The position numbers and the translations under genes were made by a program. A model generated the notes under the pieces. It ran no database searches. It was not told where the DNA came from and saw only the letters and a list, made by a program, of their open reading frames with translations. A stretch of DNA of 64,000 bases from assembly GCF_016522065.1 (NCBI RefSeq), contig NZ_JAEHFV010000002.1:372001-436000 (forward strand), given 5' to 3'. The stretch comes from Flavobacterium agrisoli (GTDB lineage: Bacteria > Bacteroidota > Bacteroidia > Flavobacteriales > Flavobacteriaceae). Shown piece after piece: positions 8,882 to 17,316 of the stretch. Position 1 is the first letter of the stretch. Each line of letters opens with the position of its first letter.

Positions 8882-9286
8882 ATGGAAAAAGAAAATGTAC
8901 CACAGCACGATCCTAATTTGAGTAAAAAAGACTTAAAAGAATTGGTATATGCTACCGACGAAAACGGCAATTACACCACGGCATTAAGTACGGGTTGGGA
9001 GCCCAAAGCCATCGCACTTTCCAACGCAATCGACGATATAAAAGAACGCGCTGAAGAAGCCAAACTGAAAGTGAAACGTGGCGAAGTGAGTCCGATTTGC
9101 TATTATATGGAACTCCATAAAATGGATCTTTCTATTCTGGCAGGATATGTAGAAATGTGGAAATGGCGCGTAAAAAGACATTTTAAGCCTGCTGTTTTCG
9201 CTAAATTAAGTGACAAAACTTTACAAAAATATGCTACTGCTTTTGACATTTCATTAGCCGAATTAAAAAATTTTAAAACCGATTAA
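8882..9286 (+). CDS. Conserved hypothetical protein of flexirubin clusters
   Basis: I do not recognise a named family. The 134-residue soluble protein is charged, with no signal peptide or membrane segment. A lysine-rich N-terminal tail (residues 1-30) leads into mostly helical sequence, including a Tyr/Met-rich stretch (ICYYMELHKMDLS), a WKWRVKRHF basic segment, and a C-terminal helix resembling small helix-turn-helix-like folds (LQKYATAFDISLAELKNF). Its stop overlaps the start of the BtrH-like gene by one base, so the two products probably act together. A DNA-binding or adaptor role is possible but unproven. Confidence 0.7.
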   Translation: MEKENVPQHDPNLSKKDLKELVYATDENGNYTTALSTGWEPKAIALSNAIDDIKERAEEAKLKVKRGEVSPICYYMELHKMDLSILAGYVEMWKWRVKRHFKPAVFAKLSDKTLQKYATAFDISLAELKNFKTD

Positions 9287-10284
9287 TGCAAGTTACTTTT
9301 ACACATCATCAGGCTGCTCATTGTGAAAACGGAGTAGCATCGAACCTTTTAAAAAACAACGGACTGAACATCAGCGAACCGATGGTTTTTGGTATTGGTT
9401 CCGGGCTTTTGTTCGTGTATTTGCCTTTCTTAAAAGTCAATCATGCACCGGCCATCAGTTATAGAACCTTGCCTGGACACATTTTTAATAAAGTCGCCAA
9501 ACGTTTACACCTTACCATAAAAAGACAAAAATTTTCTTCTGTAGCCAATGCGAATAAAGCATTGGAAGAAAATTTAAAAAATAACATTCCCACCGGATTA
9601 CAAGTCGGGGTGTACAACCTTACTTATTTTCCAGACGAGTATCGTTTTCATTTCAACGCGCACAATTTAGTGGTTTACGGAAAAACCGAAACCGATTATT
9701 TAATTAGTGATCCGGTGATGCAAACCGTTACCACATTAACGCACGCCGAATTAGAAAAAGTGCGTTTTGCTAAAGGTGCGTTTGCGCCAAAAGGACAAAT
9801 GTATTATCCCATTCAAATTCCGAAAGAAATTGATTTTAAAAGTGCCATTATCAAAGGAATTAAAAATACCTGTCGCGATATGCTGGCTCCTATGCCCATA
9901 GTCGGTGTTCGCGGAATTCGATTGGTTTCCAGAAGAATTCGAAAATGGCCAGCCAAACACGGCGTTCGAAAAGCAAATCACTATTTGGCACAAATGGTTA
10001 GAATGCAGGAAGAGATTGGAACCGGAGGCGGTGGTTTTCGATTTATTTACGCCGCGTTTTTGCAAGAAGCATCCGTTATTTTAGGCAATGAAGAATTAAA
10101 AGACCTTTCTAAAGAAATGACGCAAATTGGTGATTTATGGCGTGATTTTGCGGTAGAGGCTTCTCGCATTTACAAAAACCGAAGCGCTAAAGAAGATGCT
10201 TATAACGCAATTGCAGATGCGCTTTTAGACATTGCCAATCGTGAGGAAATCTTTTTCAAAAAATTAAAAAAAGCAATTAGTTAA
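9286..10284 (+). CDS. BtrH N-terminal domain protein with DUF4872-like C-terminus
   Basis: This 332-residue protein has the BtrH_N fold at its N-terminus. HHQAAHCENGVASNLL carries the conserved Cys13 followed by Glu-Asn-Gly, and a His near residue 124 (FHFNAHNLVVYG) plus Asp (ISDPV) complete a papain-like arrangement. BtrH is the acyltransferase that moves an ACP-bound acyl group to the butirosin precursor, so this enzyme may transfer a chain from ACP to an acceptor hydroxyl. The C-terminal helical part fits DUF4872. The one-base overlap with the 134-residue protein suggests a shared step. It is one of four candidates for making the flexirubin ester. Confidence 0.82.
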   Translation: MQVTFTHHQAAHCENGVASNLLKNNGLNISEPMVFGIGSGLLFVYLPFLKVNHAPAISYRTLPGHIFNKVAKRLHLTIKRQKFSSVANANKALEENLKNNIPTGLQVGVYNLTYFPDEYRFHFNAHNLVVYGKTETDYLISDPVMQTVTTLTHAELEKVRFAKGAFAPKGQMYYPIQIPKEIDFKSAIIKGIKNTCRDMLAPMPIVGVRGIRLVSRRIRKWPAKHGVRKANHYLAQMVRMQEEIGTGGGGFRFIYAAFLQEASVILGNEELKDLSKEMTQIGDLWRDFAVEASRIYKNRSAKEDAYNAIADALLDIANREEIFFKKLKKAIS

Positions 10285-10385
10285 GTAAGTCAAACGTTTT
10301 AAAGTCATAAGTCAAAATACTGATAAAACCATTAAAAAACATATAACCTTTAAAATAGCACATTATATAAATCTCGTATCATATC

Positions 10386-11138
10386 TTGAAAACCATTATC
10401 AAAATAGAATCTCTTTCGAAAAAGTATAAAGATGCCGATCAGTTTTCTTTGAACGATGTTTCGATGGAAATAAACGAAGGTCAGATTTTTGGATTATTAG
10501 GACCAAACGGCGCCGGAAAAACCACTTTAATTTCGATGCTCTGCGGATTGATAAAACCAACTTCGGGCGTTTTTTTGATTGATGATTTAGACTATCAGCA
10601 TCATGCTGCAAAAATCAAAAAAATTATTGGTGTTGTTCCTCAGGAATATGCTTTGTACCCCACTTTGACCGCTAGAGAAAACTTGCACTATTTTGGAAGT
10701 ATGTATGGTTTAAAAGGTGCTGATTTGAAAGATAAAGTAATAGAAACTTTAGACCTTTTGGGACTTTTAAAATTTGCTGACAAACGTATTGAAACCTTTT
10801 CGGGCGGAATGAAACGCCGTGTCAATTTGATTGCTGGAATTCTGCACAATCCTAAAGTTTTGTTTTTGGATGAGCCAACCGTTGGTGTTGATGTTCAGTC
10901 TAAAAATGCCATTTTGGATTATTTGAAAATATTGAATCAAAACGGCACTACGATTATTTACACCTCGCATCATTTGGCTGAAGCCGAAGATTTCTGCACC
11001 CATATTGCCATTTTAGACCGTGGCAAAATTTATGCAAAAGGAACGCCGTCAAGCTTAATTGAAACTACCGAAAACGCGCGAAATCTCGAAGACGTTTTTA
11101 TTGCATTAACCGGAAAAGAATTGCGAGATGGTATATAA
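10386..11138 (+). CDS. ABC transporter ATP-binding protein
   Basis: This 250-residue ATPase belongs to the drug/lipid-export class (CcmA-like). Walker A is GPNGAGKTT (about 39-47), the Q-loop is VPQEY (84-88), the signature is FSGGMKRR (138-145) and Walker B is VLFLDEP (158-164). The start appears to be TTG at 10,386, since the protein begins MKTIIKIESL with no nearby upstream ATG. It overlaps the permease gene by 11 bases. The pair probably exports the pigment or an intermediate across the inner membrane. Confidence 0.92.
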   Translation: MKTIIKIESLSKKYKDADQFSLNDVSMEINEGQIFGLLGPNGAGKTTLISMLCGLIKPTSGVFLIDDLDYQHHAAKIKKIIGVVPQEYALYPTLTARENLHYFGSMYGLKGADLKDKVIETLDLLGLLKFADKRIETFSGGMKRRVNLIAGILHNPKVLFLDEPTVGVDVQSKNAILDYLKILNQNGTTIIYTSHHLAEAEDFCTHIAILDRGKIYAKGTPSSLIETTENARNLEDVFIALTGKELRDGI

Positions 11139-12408
11139 ATTAGCACAATCCATAATCAAAGAATTTCTGCTTTTAAAGCGCGATATTGGTGGCTTGCTTA
11201 CCCTTTTTGTCATGCCCTTGATTTTGGTTATCACCGTAACTATCATTCAGGACAGCACTTTTAAATCGGCCACACAATCCAAAATTCAAATTCTTTTGGT
11301 GGATAACGATCACGGAAAAATCGCGCAATCGGTTTTCGAAAATTTAGGTAAAAGCCATTCTTTTGAAGTCATTTCCCAAGTCAAAGACAAAAAACTAACC
11401 GAATCCTTGGCTCAAGAATTGGTAAACAAAGGAGAGTACCAATTGGCCATTGTGATTCCGGAAAACCTGAGCAAGACATTGCAAAACAAAATCGAAGAAA
11501 ATGTCACCCAAATTGTGAATAGTGTTGGCATGAACGATTCGGTTACTTCCATTTCCAAAACAAAATCTACTCCAAAAGAAGTTAAACTTTATTTTGATCC
11601 TGCGGTACAAAACAGTTTCAAAGACGGCGTGATGAATGCGGTAGATAAAATGATTTCGCAAATAGAAACCCAAACTATTTACAGCGCTTTTCAAGAACAA
11701 TTAGGCGAAGAAACCATTCATTTTCAAGAAGATAAGCTCATCACTTTTAAAGAAATTGTTCCCAAAATTAACAATCAAGAAATCCGCCCGAACTCCGTAC
11801 AACACAATGTGCCTGCTTGGACGTTATTCGCCATTTTTTTTATTGTCATCCCGCTTTCCATCAACATTGTAAAAGAAAAATCACAAGGCACTTTTGTACG
11901 TTTGCTTACCAATCCGGTTTCGAATGCTATTGTTTTGGGAGGTAAAACTGTTTTGTATTTGGTCATTTGCCTAATTCAGTTTTTAATGATGCTTGCCCTG
12001 GCCGTTTATTTTTTTCCACAAATTGGCTTACCACCTTTGCACCTCAACGGTCATTTGTTTTTGATGACTGTCGTAACGTTATTTGCTGGATTAGCCGCCA
12101 TCGGTTTTGGCTTATTAATTGGAACATTTGCAAAAACACAAGAACAATCGGCACCTTTTGGAGCAACTAGTGTCATCATTTTAGCAGCCATTGGCGGTGT
12201 TTGGGTACCCGTTTTTGCTATGCCCAAAATTATGCAAGTTTTTGCCAAAGCCTCTCCTATGAATTGGGGACTCGAAGCATATTACGATGTTTTGTTGCGC
12301 CAAGCTTCTTTCCTCGATATTTTGCCAAATTTATCTTTGCTATTTTTGTTTTTTCTATTCACCACGTCTATCGCTTTGTATTATGAAAAAAAGAAAAGAG
12401 CTGTCTAA
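11128..12408 (+). CDS. ABC-2 type transporter permease
   Basis: This 426-residue permease has one N-terminal membrane helix (about 24-44), a large soluble loop of roughly 170 residues, then five or more helices from about residue 225 to the end, the usual ABC-2 layout of YhgE/CcmB-like exporters. A NIVKEKSQGTF block precedes the second helix, as in ABC2_membrane_3 proteins. It overlaps the ATPase gene by 11 bases and the thioesterase gene by 26 bases, so the three are translated together. The substrate is probably a lipophilic pigment component. Confidence 0.9.
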   Translation: MVYKLAQSIIKEFLLLKRDIGGLLTLFVMPLILVITVTIIQDSTFKSATQSKIQILLVDNDHGKIAQSVFENLGKSHSFEVISQVKDKKLTESLAQELVNKGEYQLAIVIPENLSKTLQNKIEENVTQIVNSVGMNDSVTSISKTKSTPKEVKLYFDPAVQNSFKDGVMNAVDKMISQIETQTIYSAFQEQLGEETIHFQEDKLITFKEIVPKINNQEIRPNSVQHNVPAWTLFAIFFIVIPLSINIVKEKSQGTFVRLLTNPVSNAIVLGGKTVLYLVICLIQFLMMLALAVYFFPQIGLPPLHLNGHLFLMTVVTLFAGLAAIGFGLLIGTFAKTQEQSAPFGATSVIILAAIGGVWVPVFAMPKIMQVFAKASPMNWGLEAYYDVLLRQASFLDILPNLSLLFLFFLFTTSIALYYEKKKRAV

Positions 12409-12832
12409 CGAAGTCGAAGCGTTGACGGTTTCACACCAAATCAGAATTCGTTTTAATGAAACCGATCCGCTCGGAATTGTTTGGCACGGCCATTATATTA
12501 CCTATTTTGAAGATGGAAGAGAAGCTTTTGGTCGCCAACACGGACTGACCTATTTGGATATTGCTGCAACAGGCTACACCACACCAATTGTAAAATCGAC
12601 CTGCGAACATAAATTGTCATTGCGCTATGGCGATGTGATCACAATAGAAACCAGCGTTGTTGATACGCCAGCCGCCAAAATCATTTATCGTTTTAAAATT
12701 ATAGACGAAAAAGGAGAAATTGCTTGTACAGGCGAAACCGTTCAAGTATTTTTAGATAAAGAAGGAAATTTAATGTTGACCAATCCTCCTTTTTATGAGG
12801 AATGGAAACGGAAAGTGGGATTGTTGAAATAG
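12383..12832 (+). CDS. 4HBT-family acyl thioesterase
   Basis: The chosen ATG at 12,383 gives 149 residues of a 4-hydroxybenzoyl-CoA-thioesterase-type hotdog. The family motif RFNETDPLGIVWHGHYITYFEDGREAF carries the catalytic Asp (in TDPLG), with HGHY following. Longer readings from 12,287 would add 32 cysteine-rich residues that are merely the permease gene in another frame. The start lies 26 bases inside the permease gene. It may release or proof-read acyl chains from ACP, the role proposed for the ApeL-type thioesterase of aryl-polyene loci. Confidence 0.88.
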   Translation: MKKRKELSNEVEALTVSHQIRIRFNETDPLGIVWHGHYITYFEDGREAFGRQHGLTYLDIAATGYTTPIVKSTCEHKLSLRYGDVITIETSVVDTPAAKIIYRFKIIDEKGEIACTGETVQVFLDKEGNLMLTNPPFYEEWKRKVGLLK

Positions 12833-12900
12833 ACACAAATTTCAGGAAATAGCACAAATTAAAAAATAAATAATCTGTGTCAAATCTACCAAATCTGCGT
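12833..12900. repeat. Degenerate inverted repeat in the intergenic gap
   Basis: The 99-bp gap after the thioesterase gene holds two imperfect arms, 12,833-12,860 and 12,872-12,900. Reading the right arm in reverse complement, both follow the pattern AC-CA-ATTT then CACA-ATT with scattered changes. It resembles the CACGAATTTCACGAATT-type intergenic repeat common in Flavobacterium genomes, here decayed. It can form a weak hairpin. Confidence 0.5.
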
Positions 12901-12931
12901 ATCATAAAAACCATACAGGAATAATCATAAA

Positions 12932-14071
12932 ATGTTAAGAGAAATATACATTACAGAAACGAATTGTATCACGCCATTAGGTTTTGATGTTGCATCCAAC
13001 ATCGAAGCGATTCTTCGTGGTGATTCCGGGATTCAGTTGCATAATGACATTTCTTTGATGCCTAATTCATTTTATGCTTCGATTATCAGCGATGAAAAAA
13101 TAAACCCTGCTTTTGAAAAAATCAGCTCGGAAACCAACTATTCCCGCTTAGAGAAAATGATGATTTTGGTTTTAGAGCCGATAATCAAAAATTCGAGAGT
13201 TGATTTGAATTCGAAAACCGCTTTTATACTTTCAACAACAAAAGGAAATGTAACGGCTTTAAAAGACAATTCTGAAGAAAGTTTCAACAATGCGCATTTA
13301 GCTATTTTAGCTCAAAATATTGCGAATTTCTTCGGATTTCAAACGCAGCCAATTGTAGTTTCAAATGCCTGCGTTTCCGGAATTTTAGCCATTTCTGTGG
13401 CAAAAAGAATGATTCAGTCGGAGCTTTATGATCACATTTTTGTCGTTGCCGGCGATGAAGTATCCGAATTTGTATTGTCTGGTTTTAATGCTTTTCAGGC
13501 CATGAGCAATTTGCCTTGCAAACCGTATTCTAAAAACAGAACCGGAGTAAGTTTGGGTGAAGCAACAGCTGCTGTTTTAGTTTCGGCGGAAGCCAAAAAT
13601 GCTACAATTAAAGTAATTGGCGATAGTTCAATCAACGATGCCAATCATATTTCCGGGCCTTCAAGAACTGGTGAAGGTTTATTCAGAAGTATTCAGAATG
13701 CAATGAAAGAAGCAAAAATTGAAGCCAATAAATTAGATTATATTTCCGCGCACGGAACTGCAACGCCTTACAACGACGAAATGGAAGCGATTGCCTTGAA
13801 TCGTTTGGATTTACAAAATGTTCCGGTAAATAGTTTAAAAGGATTTTACGGTCATACGTTGGGCGCTTCGGGATTATTGGAAACGGTAATTGCAATTGAA
13901 TCGGCAAATAAAAATATGCTTTTTGAATCGAAAGGTTTTGATGAAATTGGTGTGAGTGAAACTGTAAATGTTATTGAGAAAAATAAAAAAGCGACTATTG
14001 AATATTTCCTGAAAACAGCTTCTGGATTTGGAGGTTGTAATACGGCTGTTGTTTTTGAAAAGATAAAATGA
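12932..14071 (+). CDS. Beta-ketoacyl-ACP synthase (KS)
   Basis: This 379-residue ketosynthase has Cys147 in VSNACVSGI, histidine in SAHGTATPYND and the second histidine in FYGHTLGASG, with FGGCNTA at the end, so all catalytic residues are present. It is shorter than FabF (about 410) and lacks part of the N-terminal insert, as in the ApeR-like branch. It follows the decayed repeat and is directly followed by the inserted RhuM gene. It probably performs one of the elongation or initiation condensations of the polyene chain. Confidence 0.9.
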   Translation: MLREIYITETNCITPLGFDVASNIEAILRGDSGIQLHNDISLMPNSFYASIISDEKINPAFEKISSETNYSRLEKMMILVLEPIIKNSRVDLNSKTAFILSTTKGNVTALKDNSEESFNNAHLAILAQNIANFFGFQTQPIVVSNACVSGILAISVAKRMIQSELYDHIFVVAGDEVSEFVLSGFNAFQAMSNLPCKPYSKNRTGVSLGEATAAVLVSAEAKNATIKVIGDSSINDANHISGPSRTGEGLFRSIQNAMKEAKIEANKLDYISAHGTATPYNDEMEAIALNRLDLQNVPVNSLKGFYGHTLGASGLLETVIAIESANKNMLFESKGFDEIGVSETVNVIEKNKKATIEYFLKTASGFGGCNTAVVFEKIK

Positions 14072-14074
14072 GAG

Positions 14075-15079
14075 ATGGAAAATAATGAAACTAAATTTAT
14101 AATTTATAATCATCCAAGCGGAAATGTTAGGGTTAATGTTATTGTGCAAGATGAGACTGTCTGGATCACGCAAAAAGGTATGAGTGAGTTATTTGGTACT
14201 ACACCTCAAAATATTACACTACACCTCAAAAACATTTATGAATCTGAAGAATTGCAAGAAAATTCAACTTGTAAGGAAATCTTACAAGTTCAATTTGAAG
14301 GTAATCGTAAAGTTTCAAGAAATCAAAAATTTTACAATTTAGATGCTATTATTTCGGTTGGATATCGTATAAATTCAGCAAAGGCAACTCAATTTAGAAT
14401 ATGGGCAACCCAAACTCTAAAAGAATATATAGTCAAAGGTTTTGTACTAGATGATGAACGGTTAAAACAAGGGCAAACCGTTTTTGGAAAAGATTATTTC
14501 AAAGAATTATTACGCAGAGTTCGTTCGATTCGAGCCAGCGAACGTCGCATTTACCAACAAGTAAGTGATATTTTTGCAGAATGCAGTATTGATTATGATA
14601 GAAATTCAGAAGTTACCAAAAACTTTTATGCTATGGTTCAAAATAAGTTTCACTTTGCTATAACTGGAAATACTGCTGCAGAAATTATTCATAAAAATGC
14701 TGACAAGGAAAAGGAGAATATGGGTCTTACTACTTGGAAAAATGCTCCTGATGGAAGAATCATAAAATCAGATGTTATAGTTGCTAAAAACTATTTACAA
14801 GAGAAAGAAATAACTCAACTAGAAAGAACAGTTACAGGTTATTTCGATTATATAGAAGGTTTGATTGAAAGAGAAAATACTTTCACAATGGAACAATTAG
14901 CAACAAGTGTAAATAAGTTTCTTTCATTTAATGAATATAAAATTCTAGAAGGAAAAGGCAAAATATCGAAAATTCAAGCTGATAAAAAAGCCATTAAAGA
15001 ATATGATGAGTTCAATAAAACTCAAAAAATCATTTCAGATTTTGATAAAGAGATAAAACAAATCGGAAAGAAAAAATAA
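14075..15079 (+). CDS. RhuM family protein (Virulence_RhuM domain)
   Basis: This 334-residue protein matches the RhuM family first named from a Salmonella pathogenicity island; its biochemical role is unknown and members often sit in genomic islands. The N-terminal half has VWITQKGMSELFGTTPQNI, the family's helix-turn-helix-like start, then NLDAIISVGYRINS and FRIWATQTLKEYI. The C-terminal half is helical and lysine-rich, ending in polylysine. It starts 3 bases after a ketosynthase stop and interrupts the pigment operon, and its codons look more AT-rich than its neighbours'. It has no plausible pigment role and is probably a recent insertion. Confidence 0.93.
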   Translation: MENNETKFIIYNHPSGNVRVNVIVQDETVWITQKGMSELFGTTPQNITLHLKNIYESEELQENSTCKEILQVQFEGNRKVSRNQKFYNLDAIISVGYRINSAKATQFRIWATQTLKEYIVKGFVLDDERLKQGQTVFGKDYFKELLRRVRSIRASERRIYQQVSDIFAECSIDYDRNSEVTKNFYAMVQNKFHFAITGNTAAEIIHKNADKEKENMGLTTWKNAPDGRIIKSDVIVAKNYLQEKEITQLERTVTGYFDYIEGLIERENTFTMEQLATSVNKFLSFNEYKILEGKGKISKIQADKKAIKEYDEFNKTQKIISDFDKEIKQIGKKK

Positions 15080-15092
15080 AACAATTGTCTGA

Positions 15093-15100
15093 TAATTTTG
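15093..15100 (+). promoter_or_regulatory. Candidate -7 element after the RhuM gene
   Basis: TAATTTTG fits TAnnTTTG and lies 10 bases before the ATG at 15,111. No TTG stands at the usual spacing upstream, so support is weak. It could restart transcription of the pigment genes behind the inserted RhuM gene. Confidence 0.25.
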
Positions 15101-15110
15101 AATATGTCTC

Positions 15111-15740
15111 ATGACTCAAAAAACCTACATACAATCCTACATCACCATCCAAAACAACGAAATGGTTTTGAATGGAACTTCAGCATTCAAAACGGAACCA
15201 ACCGATTTTGCTGATTTTGCCAAACAAGCCTATCGCAATTTTGACATTCAATATCCGAAGTTTTTCAAAATGGATGGGTTGAGTAAACTGGCTTTTTTGG
15301 GTACAGAGCTGCTTTTGAGTCCGATTATTTCTGCGGAAACAGAAAACAATATCGCTTTGCTTTTGGCCAATAAATCTTCGAGTTTGGATACCGATGTAAA
15401 ATATCAAGAATCGATTTCAGACAAAGAAAACTATTATCCGAGTCCGGCAGTTTTTGTTTATACGCTGCCTAATATTTGCTTGGGCGAAATAAGTATCCGT
15501 CATCAGCTGAAAAGTGAAAATTCTTTCTTTATATTTGATACTTTCAACACGGATTTTATCTCGAATTACGCAACTATTTTACTAAATTCGGATAAAGCTG
15601 ATACGGTGCTTTGCGGTTGGGTCGAATTTTTTAATGACCATTACAAAGCGTTTCTTTGCCTCATCGGTAAGGAAGAAAACACAGAATACACGAACGAAAC
15701 TATCAATACATTATACAAAAACGCATCATGGAAGCATTAA
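15111..15740 (+). CDS. Ketosynthase-like protein without active site (N-terminal KS_2-like)
   Basis: This 209-residue protein resembles the short Ketoacyl-synt_2 (ApeC-like) family: FFKMDGLSKLAFLGTELL near residues 50-67, then PSPAVFVYTLPNICLGEISIRHQL and FFIFDTFNTDF where a true ketosynthase would carry its cysteine. No catalytic cysteine or histidine motif is visible, so it cannot condense by itself. In the aryl-polyene system a similar partner (ApeC) acts as chain-length factor for a KS. Its end overlaps the next ACP gene by 13 bases. The assignment rests on distant resemblance. Confidence 0.7.
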   Translation: MTQKTYIQSYITIQNNEMVLNGTSAFKTEPTDFADFAKQAYRNFDIQYPKFFKMDGLSKLAFLGTELLLSPIISAETENNIALLLANKSSSLDTDVKYQESISDKENYYPSPAVFVYTLPNICLGEISIRHQLKSENSFFIFDTFNTDFISNYATILLNSDKADTVLCGWVEFFNDHYKAFLCLIGKEENTEYTNETINTLYKNASWKH

Positions 15741-15985
15741 AAGAAGAATTAAAAAATAAAATCATCACCACTTTAAACTTAGAAGACATTGCCGTAGAAG
15801 ACATTGCCGACAACGACCCTTTGTTTGGAGACGGTTTGGGTTTGGACTCGATTGATGCCTTGGAATTAATCGTGATTTTAGATAAAGATTACGGTATTAA
15901 ACTGGTTGACCCGAAAGAAGGAAAAGCCATTTTCCAATCAATCGAAACGATGGCAACTTATATTAGCGCCAACAGAACCAAATAA
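15728..15985 (+). CDS. Acyl carrier protein (second)
   Basis: This 85-residue acidic ACP has the attachment site LGLDSIDALEL with Ser41 as the phosphopantetheine acceptor. It overlaps the 209-residue KS-like gene by 13 bases and precedes a KS by 131 bases. Its sequence differs clearly from the ACP at 4,668 (DSI rather than DSL), so the two probably serve different arms: polyene elongation here, and the DAR or acyl-transfer step there. That division is inferred from position only. Confidence 0.93.
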   Translation: MEALKEELKNKIITTLNLEDIAVEDIADNDPLFGDGLGLDSIDALELIVILDKDYGIKLVDPKEGKAIFQSIETMATYISANRTK

Positions 15986-16116
15986 TTGAAGATTGCTGCC
16001 TTTAGATTATGGATTTCTGAAAATCTTACTGAAATCTGAAAATGTACAACTTTGTCAAATTTTAAAACGTCGATAACGTTCACAATCTAAAATCGTAAAT
16101 CTAAAATCTAAATTAG

Positions 16117-17316
16117 ATGAAAGGAGTCGCCATAACCGGAATGGGAATTATTTCTTCGATTGGAAATTCAGTCGAAGAAAATTATATGTCGTTAATCGAA
16201 AATAAAATCGGTATTTCCCGTATTGAAAATATTCGTACGGTTCATGCTGATGTAATCCAGGTGGGCGAAATCAAAAAAACCAACGAAGAACTGGTTGCCG
16301 AATTACAGCTTTCTGAAAACAATAATTTTTCGAGAACAGCGCTGATTGGTACTTTGGCTGCCAAAGAAGCGGTTAAAAATGCCGGAATTAGCTCAATCAA
16401 CGAATGTAGAACCGGATTGATTTCGGCTACGAGTGTGGGCGGAATGGACATGACCGAAACCCATTATTACGATTATTTCGAAAATCCGGAATTGATTAAA
16501 TACATTTCCTGTCACGACGGTGGCGATGTGGCGGAAAAAATAGCTTCAGAATTAGGTTTAAAAGGAATGGTTACCACAATAAGTACGGCCTGTTCCTCAG
16601 CAGCAAATGCCATTATGTTGGGCGCTCGACTGATCAAAACCGGCAAATTAGATCGGGTTATTGTAGGCGGAACAGATGCTTTGGCAAAATTTACCATCAA
16701 CGGATTTAAAACATTGATGATTTTATCCGATGATTATAACAAACCTTTTGACAACAATAGAAAAGGATTAAACTTAGGTGAAGCAGCCGCTTTTTTGGTT
16801 TTAGAATCAGATGAAATGGTTCAGAAATACAACAAAAAAGTATTGGCCAAAGTTTCGGGTTACGGAAATGCAAACGATGCTTTTCATCAAACGGCCTCTT
16901 CAGAAAATGGTGATGGCGCTTATTTAGCGATGAAAAAAGCTTTTGCAGTTTCGGGTTTACAACCAACTGAAATTGATTACATCAACGTTCACGGAACCGC
17001 AACGCCCAATAATGATTTATCGGAAGGAAGAGCGTTACTTCGAATTTACGAAAATGGAAAAGTGCCCGCTTTTAGTTCAACAAAACCTTATACAGGTCAT
17101 ACTTTAGCAGCGGCGGCTGCAATTGAAGCAGTTTATTCCGTTTTGGCCATTCAACACAATGTCATTTATCCAAATTTGAATTTCGAAATTCCGATGGAAG
17201 AATTTGATTTGAAACCGCAGACTACTTTAAAAAAGGCACCAATAGAACACGTTTTATCCAACTCTTTTGGTTTTGGCGGAAATTGTTCAACCCTTATATT
17301 TTCTAAAAGCAAATGA
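16117..17316 (+). CDS. Beta-ketoacyl-ACP synthase (KS-alpha of a KS/CLF pair)
   Basis: This 399-residue ketosynthase has Cys159 in STACSSAAN, His in NVHGTATPNND and the second His in YTGHTLAAAAA, followed by SNSFGFGGN. All catalytic positions are present. Its last four bases overlap the start of the cysteine-less KS-like gene at 17,313 (ATGA), the arrangement of type II polyketide KS-alpha and chain-length-factor pairs. It is the best candidate for the main polyene-extending enzyme (ApeO-like). The gap upstream contains a short repeated AATCTAAAAT-type segment. Confidence 0.92.
   Translation: MKGVAITGMGIISSIGNSVEENYMSLIENKIGISRIENIRTVHADVIQVGEIKKTNEELVAELQLSENNNFSRTALIGTLAAKEAVKNAGISSINECRTGLISATSVGGMDMTETHYYDYFENPELIKYISCHDGGDVAEKIASELGLKGMVTTISTACSSAANAIMLGARLIKTGKLDRVIVGGTDALAKFTINGFKTLMILSDDYNKPFDNNRKGLNLGEAAAFLVLESDEMVQKYNKKVLAKVSGYGNANDAFHQTASSENGDGAYLAMKKAFAVSGLQPTEIDYINVHGTATPNNDLSEGRALLRIYENGKVPAFSSTKPYTGHTLAAAAAIEAVYSVLAIQHNVIYPNLNFEIPMEEFDLKPQTTLKKAPIEHVLSNSFGFGGNCSTLIFSKSK

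Noticed and set aside
12287..12382. Longer N-terminus for the 4HBT thioesterase
   Set aside because: The extra 32 residues are cysteine-rich, lie within the permease gene in another frame, and the family motif starts right after ATG 12,383.
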